Positions 11,881 to 22,700 of a stretch of 64,000 bases of DNA are shown here, piece after piece (position 1 is the first letter of the stretch; every line of letters begins with the position of its first letter). This DNA is from Nectonema munidae (Eukaryota > Nematomorpha > Nectonematoida > Nectonematidae). The position numbers were made by a program, and so were the translations under genes. The notes beneath the pieces were generated by a model that had not been told where the DNA came from, did no database searches, and saw only the letters and a list, made by a program, of their open reading frames with translations. The DNA is taken from NCBI GenBank assembly GCA_030549495.1, contig JAUIRK010000708.1, positions 62,001 to 126,000 of the forward strand. Reading direction: 5' to 3'.

Positions 11881-12609
11881 ATTTTATTAGATATATTTTT
11901 GATCAATCAAAATTTTGATTGACATTTTCTAAAAAGTAGCCATGATTATTGAAAAAATTAAATATATAAAGTGTTATGCGTTCCAAACTGTACATAATTA
12001 TAAATTTCCAAGGTATTATATAATATAGATCCTAAGTTATAAATAGATCCTAAGCTGAAAAATTTTAATTTGTGATTTTGATTGACAGTTATGGACATGA
12101 AAGGGTCATTCAACCACCATGAAAATGATTTCAAAAGATGCAGCTAGCGATTTTAGGAAAAGTCACAAAATTTGAAGGGATATGATTCAGCCAATTTTCT
12201 ACAATTACGCCCCCCCCCAGCACTAATAGGGTTAAGAGCATGAACTAATCTTGGGATATAACTTTTCCAATGATAACGTTGCATAATGCGACGGACAGAT
12301 GATTTTGAAATTCCAACCTCACGACAAGCTTGTCGTACAGACTTTCTCGGACTTCTCTTGAAACTTTCCAGTACTCTTCCTGTTTAGGGCTTGTTGATGT
12401 TCCAGGTCTTCTGAAACGTTCTTTCTGAACGTTTTGAACAGTTCCATCAGCTTTAAACTTATCTCTAATTCGAGTGATTGAAACTCGCGTTGGAGCTTCT
12501 CTTTGAAATTCCCTCCTAAATTGTCTTTGCACTTCATTTGCATTATCACACTTCCAGTAGCATTTTAGAATAAATTTTCTTTCTTCAAATTTAGTCTGGC
12601 TGTCATTCT

Positions 12610-13035
12610 TGTGTTCAGAGGTTGAATTTGCAAAAAAACACGTTAATAGTTTTTCTAAATCTGTAAAAATAAAAAATAATAAAAATGATAAAATAATTCA
12701 ATGTGAAAAAAATAAAAAAATGATAATGTTTTTATATTTTTGAAATAAAAATATGTAAACATTTTTTGTATACATTTTTTTGGGAAGTTTTTACACACAT
12801 ATGCCCATTTTCAAATGTGCTGAATTTGATTGTGATGTTTATTTCGTATGGTATGGTAATCCAACCTGACAAGAAGCAGAGCAATACAATTAGTATAGTA
12901 AATAATAGCAATTGTGATTCGCTTGTGAACGTTTGTGTTTTGAGCCGAGCCTATGTCCTCGAAACATTATTACTTTGAGATATCTTTCGGTTGCTTTTGG
13001 ATATTATTTTCATGTGTAAAAGTTTGGTAACTTAA
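12610..13035. other. Short gap between transposon remnants
   Basis: AT-rich. It may contain the 5' flank of the mariner copy and the decayed C-terminal part of the orphan transposon family that begins at 13564 on the minus strand. No clear ends were found. Confidence 0.35.
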
Positions 13036-13564
13036 AAAACCTTGCATTCCAATGAATTCCCTGGAAACATATTGTTTAAAATAATTGGCAAGAGTTTTGC
13101 AAAACATCCATTCTGAGAGACGGTTTGTTTATTACTTACAACCTTTTTAAAAATTGTAATTGCATTAGGTCTATTCGCCATATCATTATTCTTAAAAGGA
13201 AAGTTCTTTTTTCTATCATTGGTAGTTTCCAAATCACAAACCTTTTTTCAATAAAATCGGTTATTATATTCGATATAACACAAGTTACAACTCCTTCGAA
13301 TATATCATGACTTATGTCAGATGGTAAGCATTGAGTTGCATTAAAAAACTTCAATTCATTTAATAAGCCGTTATATTTTACACCGTAAAATCCTGCAAGA
13401 TTTGCATCTTTTTCTACACTACAAATATGATCAAAAAAAGTTTCAGGAGTTCTCATCAAGAGCTTAGAACATATAAAGGATTTTTGTACATCATTTTTAT
13501 TAGGAAAACAAAAGCGATTACTATTGAACGATTCAGTGAATCCTCCTAAGGTATGGGATCCCAA
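13036..13564 (-). pseudogene. Remnant of an orphan transposon-derived protein family
   Basis: The minus-strand ORF 13564-13136 encodes 142 residues including FYGVKYNGLLNELKFFNATQ and CLPSDISHDIFEGVV. From memory, a block of the form GVKG-x-NELPSFH-x-PPDLxHDLLEGVVP is found in large multicopy families of fish and arthropod genomes that behave as mobile DNA. Translation continues past the stop near 13136 with MRMDVLQNSC-like residues for about 30 codons in decayed form. The N-terminal part and the element ends are not visible. I cannot name the superfamily. The overlapping plus-strand ORF is a shadow. Confidence 0.45.
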
Positions 13565-13599
13565 ATTATCTGCAAATCATTAAGAAACAAAAATTTTGG

Positions 13600-14410
13600 A
13601 GATGAAATCTTTTTCTTTCTTTCTTATTTTTATTCCCACGTTACCTATATATATTTCATATCATCTATCAATGGCTTAAATACTTCATTAAATCCTACTT
13701 TTTTATTAATTAAGTGAAACAAATCAAAACAAGATGAATAGATTGAATTTTGGTTCTGTATTATGGTGGAATATTACCTAAAGTAAAATAGAGAATACTA
13801 AATGTAAGCTTTTCTGTTTTCACACCAATCTGATTAGAAATCGTAAAATCATCATGATACAAAAATATTTCAAAGAATGGCAAAAATTGGAGTCCCTCAT
13901 ATGCCCATCTGAGGATTTAGTCAAAAGAAAAAATTTCTTTCATAAGAGTTCTTTTAAAATATTAAAAATCGAAAGATATTATGAAATTTTTAGTTTTATA
14001 CTTAAGTTTCTTATCATATCATTTTTTATAGAAAAAAAAGATATTTATTAAAAAAATCGAAATTACATATGTGAAATATTAAATATAAGGCACGTAAGTC
14101 TATAGTAACTACATTTTGATATGGTTTCAAACTTCATTTTTTTATAATAACCCAAAAAACGTGTAAATTCAAAACAGAATGAGTCGCTTCAAAGATTTCA
14201 CACACGATAAATAAATAATAAAATATATTTACTATACATGTATATATGTACAATGATTAGTTAGTATGTCATGTTTACAAGGGCAATCATGAAAAGATTA
14301 ATTAGTAATCAGTAAAAGTCTATGCATAACTTTTTTATATGCTTTATATAGGAGCCTATACTCGAATATATACATTCAATCAAGTGAATATCACGATATT
14401 TATTCTTATT
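13600..14410. other. AT-rich stretch, nothing recognised
   Basis: Only short ORFs without domain features, plus TATATA-type simple sequence near 14220-14250. The right end may include the unrecognised 5' terminus of the hAT-like copy that follows. Confidence 0.4.
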
Positions 14411-14466
14411 TTTTGTATTCCTACATTATTTTTTGTTTTTTTAGATTTTTACTAATCTGTTCTAAA

Positions 14467-15260
14467 ATGCCTAAACGTAAGTGTAAATTTCGTGATGAAT
14501 ATTCCAGCGAATGGTCTTTTGTCAAGCGCGCAACAAGCTGTTTTGAAGCCAAATGTGATTTATGTAACTGCACATTTAGTATTGAACATGGTGGACTAAA
14601 TGACATCAAGAAGCACATCGGATCCAAAAAACACAAACGTTATATATCTTCAACATTAAAAGAGTGCAGTACAATAACAAACCTTTTAATTAAAAAAACA
14701 CAGATGACGAAAATAAAATAATAGCGGCAGAAATAGTCATGGCTTTTCATACTGTTCGTCACCACATGTCTTTCAGTTCAAACGACTGTACCAATGTAAT
14801 CCTACCAATGTTGTTTTCAGACTCCAAAATTGCAACCAAATTTTCAAATGGTTGAACAAAATGCACTGCAATTATCAAAAACGTTTTGGCAACACATTCT
14901 ATTACCGAAATTGTAAAAAATATAAATAATTCTTCTTTTTTCGGCATATCTGCCCATGGAAGCAATCATAATGCTGAAAAAGTATTTCCTTTAATTGTAC
15001 AATATTTTTCTCGTGATGTTGGTCTCATGATAAAGTTGCTAAGAGTAAAATGTTTACCGAATGAGACTTCGGACACAATAGTTACATTTTGCAAATAAAG
15101 TCTTGTAGAGTCAGGACTAGATATGAAAAAATGCATAGCTTTTTGTGGAGTACTAATACAAATTTTCATGGATGTTTACGCAAAGGCACAAATAATGTGT
15201 TTGCAAAACTGAAAGAAAGCATGAATCAATCAATAGAAGGTATTGAATGCCCATTTACGT
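14467..15260 (+). pseudogene. hAT-like transposase with N-terminal zinc finger, decayed
   Basis: ATG at 14467 opens MPKRKCKFRDEYSSEWSFVK, then a zinc-finger block (CDLCNCTFSIEHGG, KHIGSKKHK) of the BED/TTF type. After a frame change near 14715 the reading continues IIAAEIVMAFHTVRHHMSF, a stop, then ATHSITEIVKNINNSSFFGI and NHNAEKVFPLIVQYF, LPNETSDTIVTF, KKCIAFCG. After a further frame change come NTNFHGCLRKGTNNVFAKLK and GIECPFT. The order matches a known animal hAT-like family. The first catalytic Asp position (ATDGSNH in relatives) reads SAHGSNH, so the copy was already inactive at that site. The C-terminal dimerisation domain is missing and no terminal repeats were identified. Confidence 0.75.
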
Positions 15261-15397
15261 AGTAGAAAGCTTGCGTCACTTATAGATGAGGTCCTGTTTT
15301 TTCGAATTATAATACTTCTTCTGTTTATGATAATCTAATAACGGCCATTTTGGCTATTGATTTTCATCTCCATTATTTCTTTTTTTGATTAACTTTC

Positions 15398-15604
15398 TTA
15401 TTTTATATTTTTATTTGTTTTTAATAATAATTTTTTTCTCTCTTCTCTCTTTCTCTCTATGAATTCTTCATTATCTATATCAGTTAAGGCAAGATATATA
15501 TTTTTAGTTCTTATTGGGGTGGGAGCGGCTGAATGATAGTTTCCTTTGTATTTCTTCAAATTAAACCAAACAATCGATGTATAGGCGAGAAGAATTATTA
15601 TATT
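15398..15604 (-). CDS. Possible small membrane protein exon, unidentified
   Basis: A minus-strand reading of about 68 codons has a hydrophobic start (IIILLAYTSIVWF), a linker (SAAPTPIRTKNIYLALTDID) and a charged helical tail (NEEFIERKREERKKLLLKTN) before its stop. A possible acceptor (TTGGTAG) lies just upstream on that strand. The pattern suits a single-pass small membrane protein with a cytosolic coiled tail, but no family is recognised and no poly(A) signal was seen after the stop. It lies head-to-head with STT3B. It may be spurious. Confidence 0.25.
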   Translation of the reverse strand, partial: NIIILLAYTSIVWFNLKKYKGNYHSAAPTPIRTKNIYLALTDIDNEEFIERKREERKKLLLKTNKNIK

Positions 15605-15619
15605 GTATATCTCTACCAA

Positions 15620-16543
15620 TTCATATATAAATGATGTGAAAAATTTGATTCCGTGCCCAAAAAATAAAAATCGTTCGCTTTTAATAAATAAAATACCATT
15701 GAAAAGAAAATTTTCATATTATATGTATAATGAAAAGACAGTTAGAAATAGATAAATAAAAAAATTAAAGCATGTAGAAGAAGATTTGATGTGTAATTTA
15801 TCAATTTTTTTTGAGATTTGGGAAAAATAGAATTCGCTTAAGTAAATTGAAAAATAATGGAGTTGAAAGAGAGCTGTTTTTTGATATAAATTAAATTCGG
15901 ATAAGTTTACTATAAATAAAACGGCTTCGTATTTATAAGTAAGAAAACATACGTAGCAACATAAGAGAAAGACTAAAGATATATCCACATTTTTTAAAAT
16001 ATTTAATTAAGGTAAAATATTTATAATTTTTTTATTAAAATTTTTTGTTTTCGCTTCCCTACATAATTTATATGAAACTTAACCTTACGTAAATTTAAAA
16101 TTCTTTAACATAGCTAAAAAACGCTTAACTCCAAAAACTTTAAATTTAGAATTAATTTTTTTTTCAATATTATAATTTTATATTTTTTAAAATATATACG
16201 TTATACTAAATAAAATTCCATTTTGAATAAAATTATCTAAAGTTATTTAAAATCAGAGAATAAAAATTATCTGAAAATTAATATGGCGCACGCTTAGAAC
16301 TATTTTTAAAAATGTTCTTTACACTAAAATGCTTTCGGTTTGAATATGTTTTTTAAAAGGTAGTCTAATAATTTATGGTAGATAATATTTTTTTTAGTTA
16401 GAAATTAGTTTGGGATCACGCGAAACCAAGAAAGAAAACTATATCTCTTTCAATGCTCATAACAATACTGTATTGATTTACTGTTATACTTGAAAAATTA
16501 TTGATATTTTTCTTTTATTCAATAGACTCTTGGTTTAGCGCAC
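15620..16543. other. Region upstream of STT3B
   Basis: Very AT-rich; no TATA box or initiator stands out. A stretch TTTCTTTTATTCAATAG just before the STT3B start codon could be a splice acceptor, so the first coding exon may be preceded by a 5' UTR intron. The 89-codon minus ORF at 15988-15719 is A/T-driven and unconvincing. Confidence 0.35.
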
Positions 16544-16707
16544 ATGGAATCTTTGCTACAGAATAAAGAGAAAGACTGTAGCTCAATCCGAAAGTACCTC
16601 AACCTTCTATCAATTCTTGTCTTGATTTTAGCATGGATTGCGGGTTTCTTTTCTCGTCTTTTTTCCGTTATTCGCTACGAAAGCATCATTCATGAATTTG
16701 ATCCATG
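16544..16707 (+). CDS. Stt3B: STT3B exon 1 (aa 1-55)
   Basis: Start codon, a short cytosolic N-terminus, the first membrane helix ([17 protein letters not shown]) and the start of the first catalytic motif HEFDPW. Trp55 is split TG|G across the 60-base intron 1, whose in-frame read-through makes a misleading longer ORF. Confidence 0.93.
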
Positions 16708-19700
16708 GTATCTATCTGAATATGAATATCAACTTTCATTTCTTCAATATTCCCTTCTTTCTTCTAGGTTCAATTATCGAGCAACCAGGTACATGGTTGA
16801 AAAAGGGCTTTATGAGTTTTGGAATTGGTTTGATGAGAGAGCTTGGTTTCCATTGGGAAGGATCGTTGGTGGAACTGTATTTTTATTGTTTCTTAATTCT
16901 GCATATAACGAAACATTTTGCTTTCCTGCTCAAAATCTCTTTTATTACGTGTAAATTAAACCGCATTAAACGAAGTCTGCCATAATGAAATTTAGGATAT
17001 AGTGTATTAATTTTCTAGCCGCCTAAGACACGCAGTCATTATAAATTAACCTGATATGACGTAGCTCCCCGCAAAACACGGAAGTGTACTGACGAGTTGG
17101 AAGGTGTCACGTTAGGGTGGCCCTTAAAAAGACTAAAAAAATATTTTTTTTTGCTCTAACCTGTGCCACACTTTCAAATTGTTATATTAGGTAAAAAATG
17201 TTTTATGCAAAATTTTTTTACAATTGAATAAGTTTCAGAAGTGCCCCACTTGATTTGAATTATTTTTTTTTCAAAAACCAAACCTGATTATACTTGCTTA
17301 TATATTGTATTGTATGCATATGAAAATATCAACCAAACCATATTTCTAAATTAATATTTAATGAAATTTCAGTTAAATTTATATAAAATTAATACTTTTC
17401 AAAAATCAGAACATGAAATTGTTTATTTATTTTTAATTTTTGTAAAATTGTTTTTGGTACACTCTGGAAATAGCTTTCTATGATCAGAAACTACTTGTAG
17501 AAGAAATTGGAATTGATCTTCATCTTTCGTTAAATGTTTATTAAAGTCTTGAATAAGAGCAACTCTTTCTACTCTGTCATTAACAACGTGAAAGTTGTTC
17601 ACAATCTTTAAAGTTTGAATGAAGGAGTTATCTTTCTGATAAAAAACAGGTTCTTTCGTAAAAACTAGTTCTGAAATTCCCAATAAGTCAAAAAGTTTTT
17701 TTAAATTTGTAGTACAAAACTGTTAAAGTAATAGTCTTAAAAATCTGATTTAATATTTGCTTTTTTTCTACTGATTTCTGTTTTTGGATTTTTCATTGCA
17801 CATAATATTTTTTTATGATTACCAGATGAACGTTTATCAAACAAAGTTAAACCAACCAATTCGGATAAATACCATAAATGGGATGCAAACTTTTTATTTC
17901 TGGCATAAGAAATATTTTTTTTGCGGATATTCAGGAAAAAATTTAATAATTTAAAATTGAAGTTCAATGGTGTTTCTACAACATTCACTGAAGACATCCA
18001 AGCTTTCAAATAAATTACAACAGAAAAACAAGCAAGATCACGAACACTTTCTTGTTCTAAATCACTGAGATTGAATTGATTTCTAAATAACCAAATTTTT
18101 ATGATGTAGATGATACATCAAATACCTTTTGGTGGAACATCACCCAGAAATATAATTGATAATTCAAGAAATTCCTTGTAATCATTTCTAGGGTGTTTTG
18201 TTTTTAAGTTCATATGTGCAAATGAAAGAATGTTTTCTCTGTATGGTGGAATTAATTTTTCTACTTCTATATCTGTGGAAGCTACTGAATAATTTTTTGA
18301 TTAATTTTACACCAATTGTTTTTGAAACGCTTAAATATCAAAATATCTGGGCTTTTATCTTTTGCAATTATTGTCTGATGATATGCAGCTGCTATAATTA
18401 GTTCTAAAACATGATGGCGACATACAAAATAAAAAGACTTTTATTGAGTTCTTTTTCTATCAAAGCACAAACACCTGAATGTCTTCCGGTATTCGAAGCG
18501 GTTGTATCAAAGCCTAGACCAACTATTTGCTCTTCGATAGTATTTTAAAATTGCTGTTGCTTGTGATTTACCCGTTCCTGAAGTCAACTTTGAAACTTCC
18601 AAAAGCTTTTCAATTCCATCACCACACACAAATATATGAAGACGATCAACATGCTTCTTTGAGGTTAAATCCTCCACTAATGTACTATCCCATTGAAGAG
18701 TTAGTAGAACATCGGATGGTATATTACTTCGAAGTTTTTTTGCTTCAATGGCACGATTTTTGATTCTTGCTCTTTGGATGGAATTTCTGTTTATATTCAA
18801 AATGTTGACATCACAATTAAAAGCTGAAGTCATTTCGTTAAGAACAGAAGTCGCATTTCTTGACGAAGTTTTAGTTCGATCTAATGCTGCTGTTAGTCTT
18901 GAAGATAGAACATTAATTGAAGCTCCTTTTTTTGTTTTTGGACTATCTTTTTTATTTTTGTTATTCAGATCCAATTTTTCTGAACTGTCATCAGAAGAGT
19001 TATCTAAAAGAACTACATTTTTCTGATACTTATCCAATTCTTCTTGTGATCGTTTTTGACGTTTAAGTTCTGTTTGTTTTCTCTGTTGTATTCTTTCTTG
19101 GCGACGTGCTTCTATTTTGTCTTCACTTCCAAGAGATCCAACACGGCCTTTTTTTTCTTTGTGCTATAAGAAAATCGTTGTCTTGAATTTTAATCATATT
19201 CAATGCGTTTGCATGAGCAATATCAAAAAGATCTCAGTAAATTTGTAAACTTTTTGTTTATGTCCAACAGTGAGACGATCTTTATGTTTTTGAAGAGATT
19301 TCTACTCATAAAACACTTTTTCCCATTTTTAATAGCATGTTTATGAGCTTAAGTTGGTATGCCAGCTTTTGTCCAGATTTTATATGTATTTAAAACAGCT
19401 AGATTCTCTAATAGTTTTGCTCTCAATCTTGTGGAAATAAAAGAAATATTTCAAAGCTTGACGATAGGATGGCAGTTTAGATCCATGAATTTCAGTTTCA
19501 TGACATCCAATCAGGTAAATTTCACTTTGTTTTCTTGTTTTCATTTTAAACCTATTATATCTAGAAAAAATGCAAACATTTTATCTTACATTTGATCACA
19601 TATCAAGAATTTTAAAAACTTACTTTTGCTTGAATGTAATTGAAGAAACAATATAATGATGATTAAAATTGAATGACAATAAAAAACAAAATTTCAAGTA

Positions 19701-22700
19701 TACACAATGTATCTTTTAATGTGACATACAAAGGTATAATAAATTTTATACAAAATTTTATTATAAACCACTCATATCATATAATACTTCATTTAGATGA
19801 GTGCATACACTTGTTTTTCAACTAATGTTTATAATGGGCTTTCTTTCAAGATTTTTGCTAAAGAGCCACCTCTAAACATTATTAATATCGGAAAAATTTT
19901 TGCATACACAGTTTTTGGTGTAAATAGAACAAGAAAAGGGGTGGCGCAAACAAAAATCATAGATTTATTTTTAAGGTCCACCCTAGTGTCACATATATAA
20001 AAGACTGGTTTAACTGATGATATTATGGCCAAGTGCTACGGTGTTGTAAAACAGCAGAAAATCAAAAACTTTGTTAAGGATTCGTAAAATAATTTTATGA
20101 CTTTTATATTTACCTATTAATTATATGTACTTATATGTTTTATTGACGGCTGTGTATGAATAAAAGTTAGATTTGCATGTGTGCAACGTATGTCTATTAT
20201 AGACTTTGGATATTTACCCCTAAATATACCCTGGTTATAGTTATCGTTTCTTTGAACAAAAAAAACACTTTTTTCGGTATCGTTAACTTAAAAAAAATTC
20301 TTTACTTTTCGCTAATTTTTCAAAAAAAATGTATGACTATTTTTAGAATATTAAAAAAAAAGGTACTAAAATTCAAATATATGATCTGGTTAAAAGTTTT
20401 GTATTTTTGAAAGATCACATATTTGCTAAAACGTGTTTATGCGAAAGATTAAAATAACAAAAATTTTTTTATATACTATATCATAATTAAAGAAAAGTTT
20501 AACAGAACAAACTTTTTTTTTGAAACAAACATGGGAATACTACATAAGTTAATTTTTTGGTTGATTAGTATTTAAAATAATTAGTTTAATTTTGAAATTT
20601 TTTTCTGTACGTCTGATTTATCAATTTAGTTTGCAAACAGTGAAGTGTCCATAAATTTTGTAGTTAAAATTGTATTTTTAAAAAATCTTTTGAAAGGAAG
20701 TAGTAAAATTAATGACATGAAAATTATTTATAACAAAATATTATTTCCAGATTTTACCCTATGGAAGTTGATTGGAGGAGTGCTTTCTGCAGAGATTTTT
20801 TCAATGAAGATCCAAGATTTTTATTCTGTTAATGAAAGCATTTTAACTCCTTCCTGATATAACTAAATTTAAATATAACAGACTAAAATTGACCCCCACC
20901 CTCATAGTAGTTAGTTATAAACAGATTTTACTTTATTTATTCAGAAATACTCTTGCTTCAAAAAAACACGTGTTTAGAATTTTCTAAATACGCGTACCGA
21001 AACAGGGTGTTATAAATTTCTGAGCTGAAGTGCAAAAATAATATATGAATCATAGCATATTTAAAAATTAAAACTAAAAACTAATTTTAAAATTAAAATT
21101 TTTTTAAATTAAAAGTTATAGCACCCTGATTTCTGTAAACGTTTTTAGATCCAAGAAATTCTCTTGTATTTCTGGATGAATGTAGTAAAATCTTGTTATA
21201 ACGAACTATTGGGGGAGGGGGGTCAATTTTAGTTCGTAACATCCAAATTTCCTTATAAAATAAATAATAAATTAAATCTTTATTAATTGATTTAATTAAC
21301 TGGCTAACAACCAGAGTTGATTATATAAAAATATGATCGTTTGCGTTTATTAAGGCTTTTTAATACAAATCATCTTTACATTAGAGATCGTCAGATTGTT
21401 GTCATTAACGGGTTAGGTGTCTGTTAATCAATTTAATTTTTAGCAATGAACCTTTCCACAACCTTGATCTCCATTAGTGAACAGGTCTAGTTAGTCTATT
21501 CTTATCTAAAATCTGGATTTATTCTTTAAAACCTCCTTACAGCGTATGTTCCACTCTCTCTCTTTCTACAAAATGAAAATATAAAGAGGCTTGGGCTGTA
21601 TTTAAAATTCTTAGTTCTATTTTTCCGTGATCTTTTAAAATTTAGACTTTTCCTGGCTTGATGTTAACTTCCGGATTCATCCACAAAGTTTTGCACCTTC
21701 TCAGCATTCCCGTCCACATTCAAGAGATTTGCGTATTTCTTGCTCCCCTTTTCAGGTAGATCTCACACTTTCTTCTCCCTTACTCAAATTGAAGAGCATA
21801 TATCCAAATTTAGTTAAATAAAAAAAATTTTAATCAAAATAATGTTCTCTAACACTTCTATATCATTTTGCATAGAGATTAATTTTAATATAATTTTATT
21901 TTTAGTAAAAAATTTATGGTGTAAGATTGATAAGTACCAATGATTTTACGTTTAGCCAAATCTTATGAGATAATATGAGGTTGCAAATAAGAGCTCTTGA
22001 AACCTCGTAAAAAATTTTAGTTTAAATGTTTCTTTCATAGAAAGTAAAATTATTAAGCACGCTGTTTGTAGCAGGCTGTCCGGACCTTCATCTTGGCAAG
22101 AGTGCGTAAACATTGGTAAACACTGATTTATAACTAATGTTAAAAGTGTGATGACATGTACCATATTTCAAGGTCATTTGTAAATGTTGTCGATTTTAGA
22201 TGGTTATTGAAAGATGTCCTGAATCTTACATGCTTATTTATGCTTTATGTTGCAACGCAAAGTGTTTGATCTATTTTCTTCAACATAATAGTTGTTTTAT
22301 TCGTTTGTATTAGTTTAGTGTCTTTCTTACATTATTCATTCATAAGATTTTCAAATTATTGTCTATAATCTTTTTATTTAAGCCAAAGGTATAGCACTCA
22401 AAAACTAAATTAATCCTATTTTTTTTTCTCAAAAGTATTTGGTTTACATTTTTTCCCAAAAACTTTCCACTCATAAACGCAGCCTTTTCTATGAGTTGCA
22501 AAAGCAGAACATTAGCCCCAAATGATAAAGATCTTTACGTTGCTCTTTTTGCAACTTTTGGCACTAAGGAGTTTTTTAAATCAGAGTCGGTGTTGCAAGA
22601 ATTATTACAACTTCAACTACTTCTCAAAGCGTTCGACTCCATAACGCTGGCTACAATTTCTAAAAAATACCAAGTAAAATATCCATTCATGACAACAGAA

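Larger units (their letters stand above)
8585..12231. mobile_element. Non-autonomous piggyBac-like element, 3,647 bp
   Basis: The element is bounded by the perfect 16-bp inverted repeat CCCTATTAGTGCTGGG (8585-8600; complement at 12216-12231) and by TTAA on both sides (8581-8584, 12232-12235). That is the target duplication and CCC start typical of piggyBac. It lies inside the mariner transposase, and the reading frame joins exactly at TTAA. No transposase is encoded. The inside is AT-rich and holds two arrays of roughly 150-bp repeats. After the 16-bp repeat, a run of G followed by CGTAA occurs near both ends; on the left it is displaced by about 25 bases, so the ends are related beyond the perfect part. 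The superfamily call rests on ends only. Confidence 0.85.
7968..12606 (-). pseudogene. Tc1/mariner-superfamily transposase, split by a nested element
   Basis: The minus strand starts with ATG at 12606 (MTARLNLKKEKFILKCYWKC) and continues with VQRQFRREF, TRIRDKFKADGTVQNV and STSPKQEE, the N-terminal helix-turn-helix region of a family common in arthropods. It runs to LVHA at the TTAA at 12232. The frame resumes across the second TTAA at 8581 as [19 protein letters not shown], then [16 protein letters not shown] and [14 protein letters not shown]. Decayed copies of GAPPHYHHDV and DLTPLHFFLWGYLKDKVYAT follow, and the stop lies near 7968. Removing the insertion restores an unbroken junction. The copy is otherwise dead: the WSDEA box with the first catalytic Asp reads CGICLA, the QDGAPP box has a stop, and the segment before the third Asp is shortened. 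Confidence 0.85.
16877..21645 (+). other. STT3B intron 2 (4.8 kb)
   Basis: The largest intron of the gene. It contains the cc8L18.2-like element (17111-19985), the left copy of a diverged 650-bp repeat (20205-20860) and a 353-bp palindromic element (20882-21234); the remainder is AT-rich sequence without further recognisable content. Confidence 0.85.

Noticed and set aside
16638-16985. 115-codon plus-strand ORF overlapping STT3B exons 1-2
   Set aside because: It is in another frame and crosses the 60-base intron; the conserved STT3 residues are in the spliced frame.
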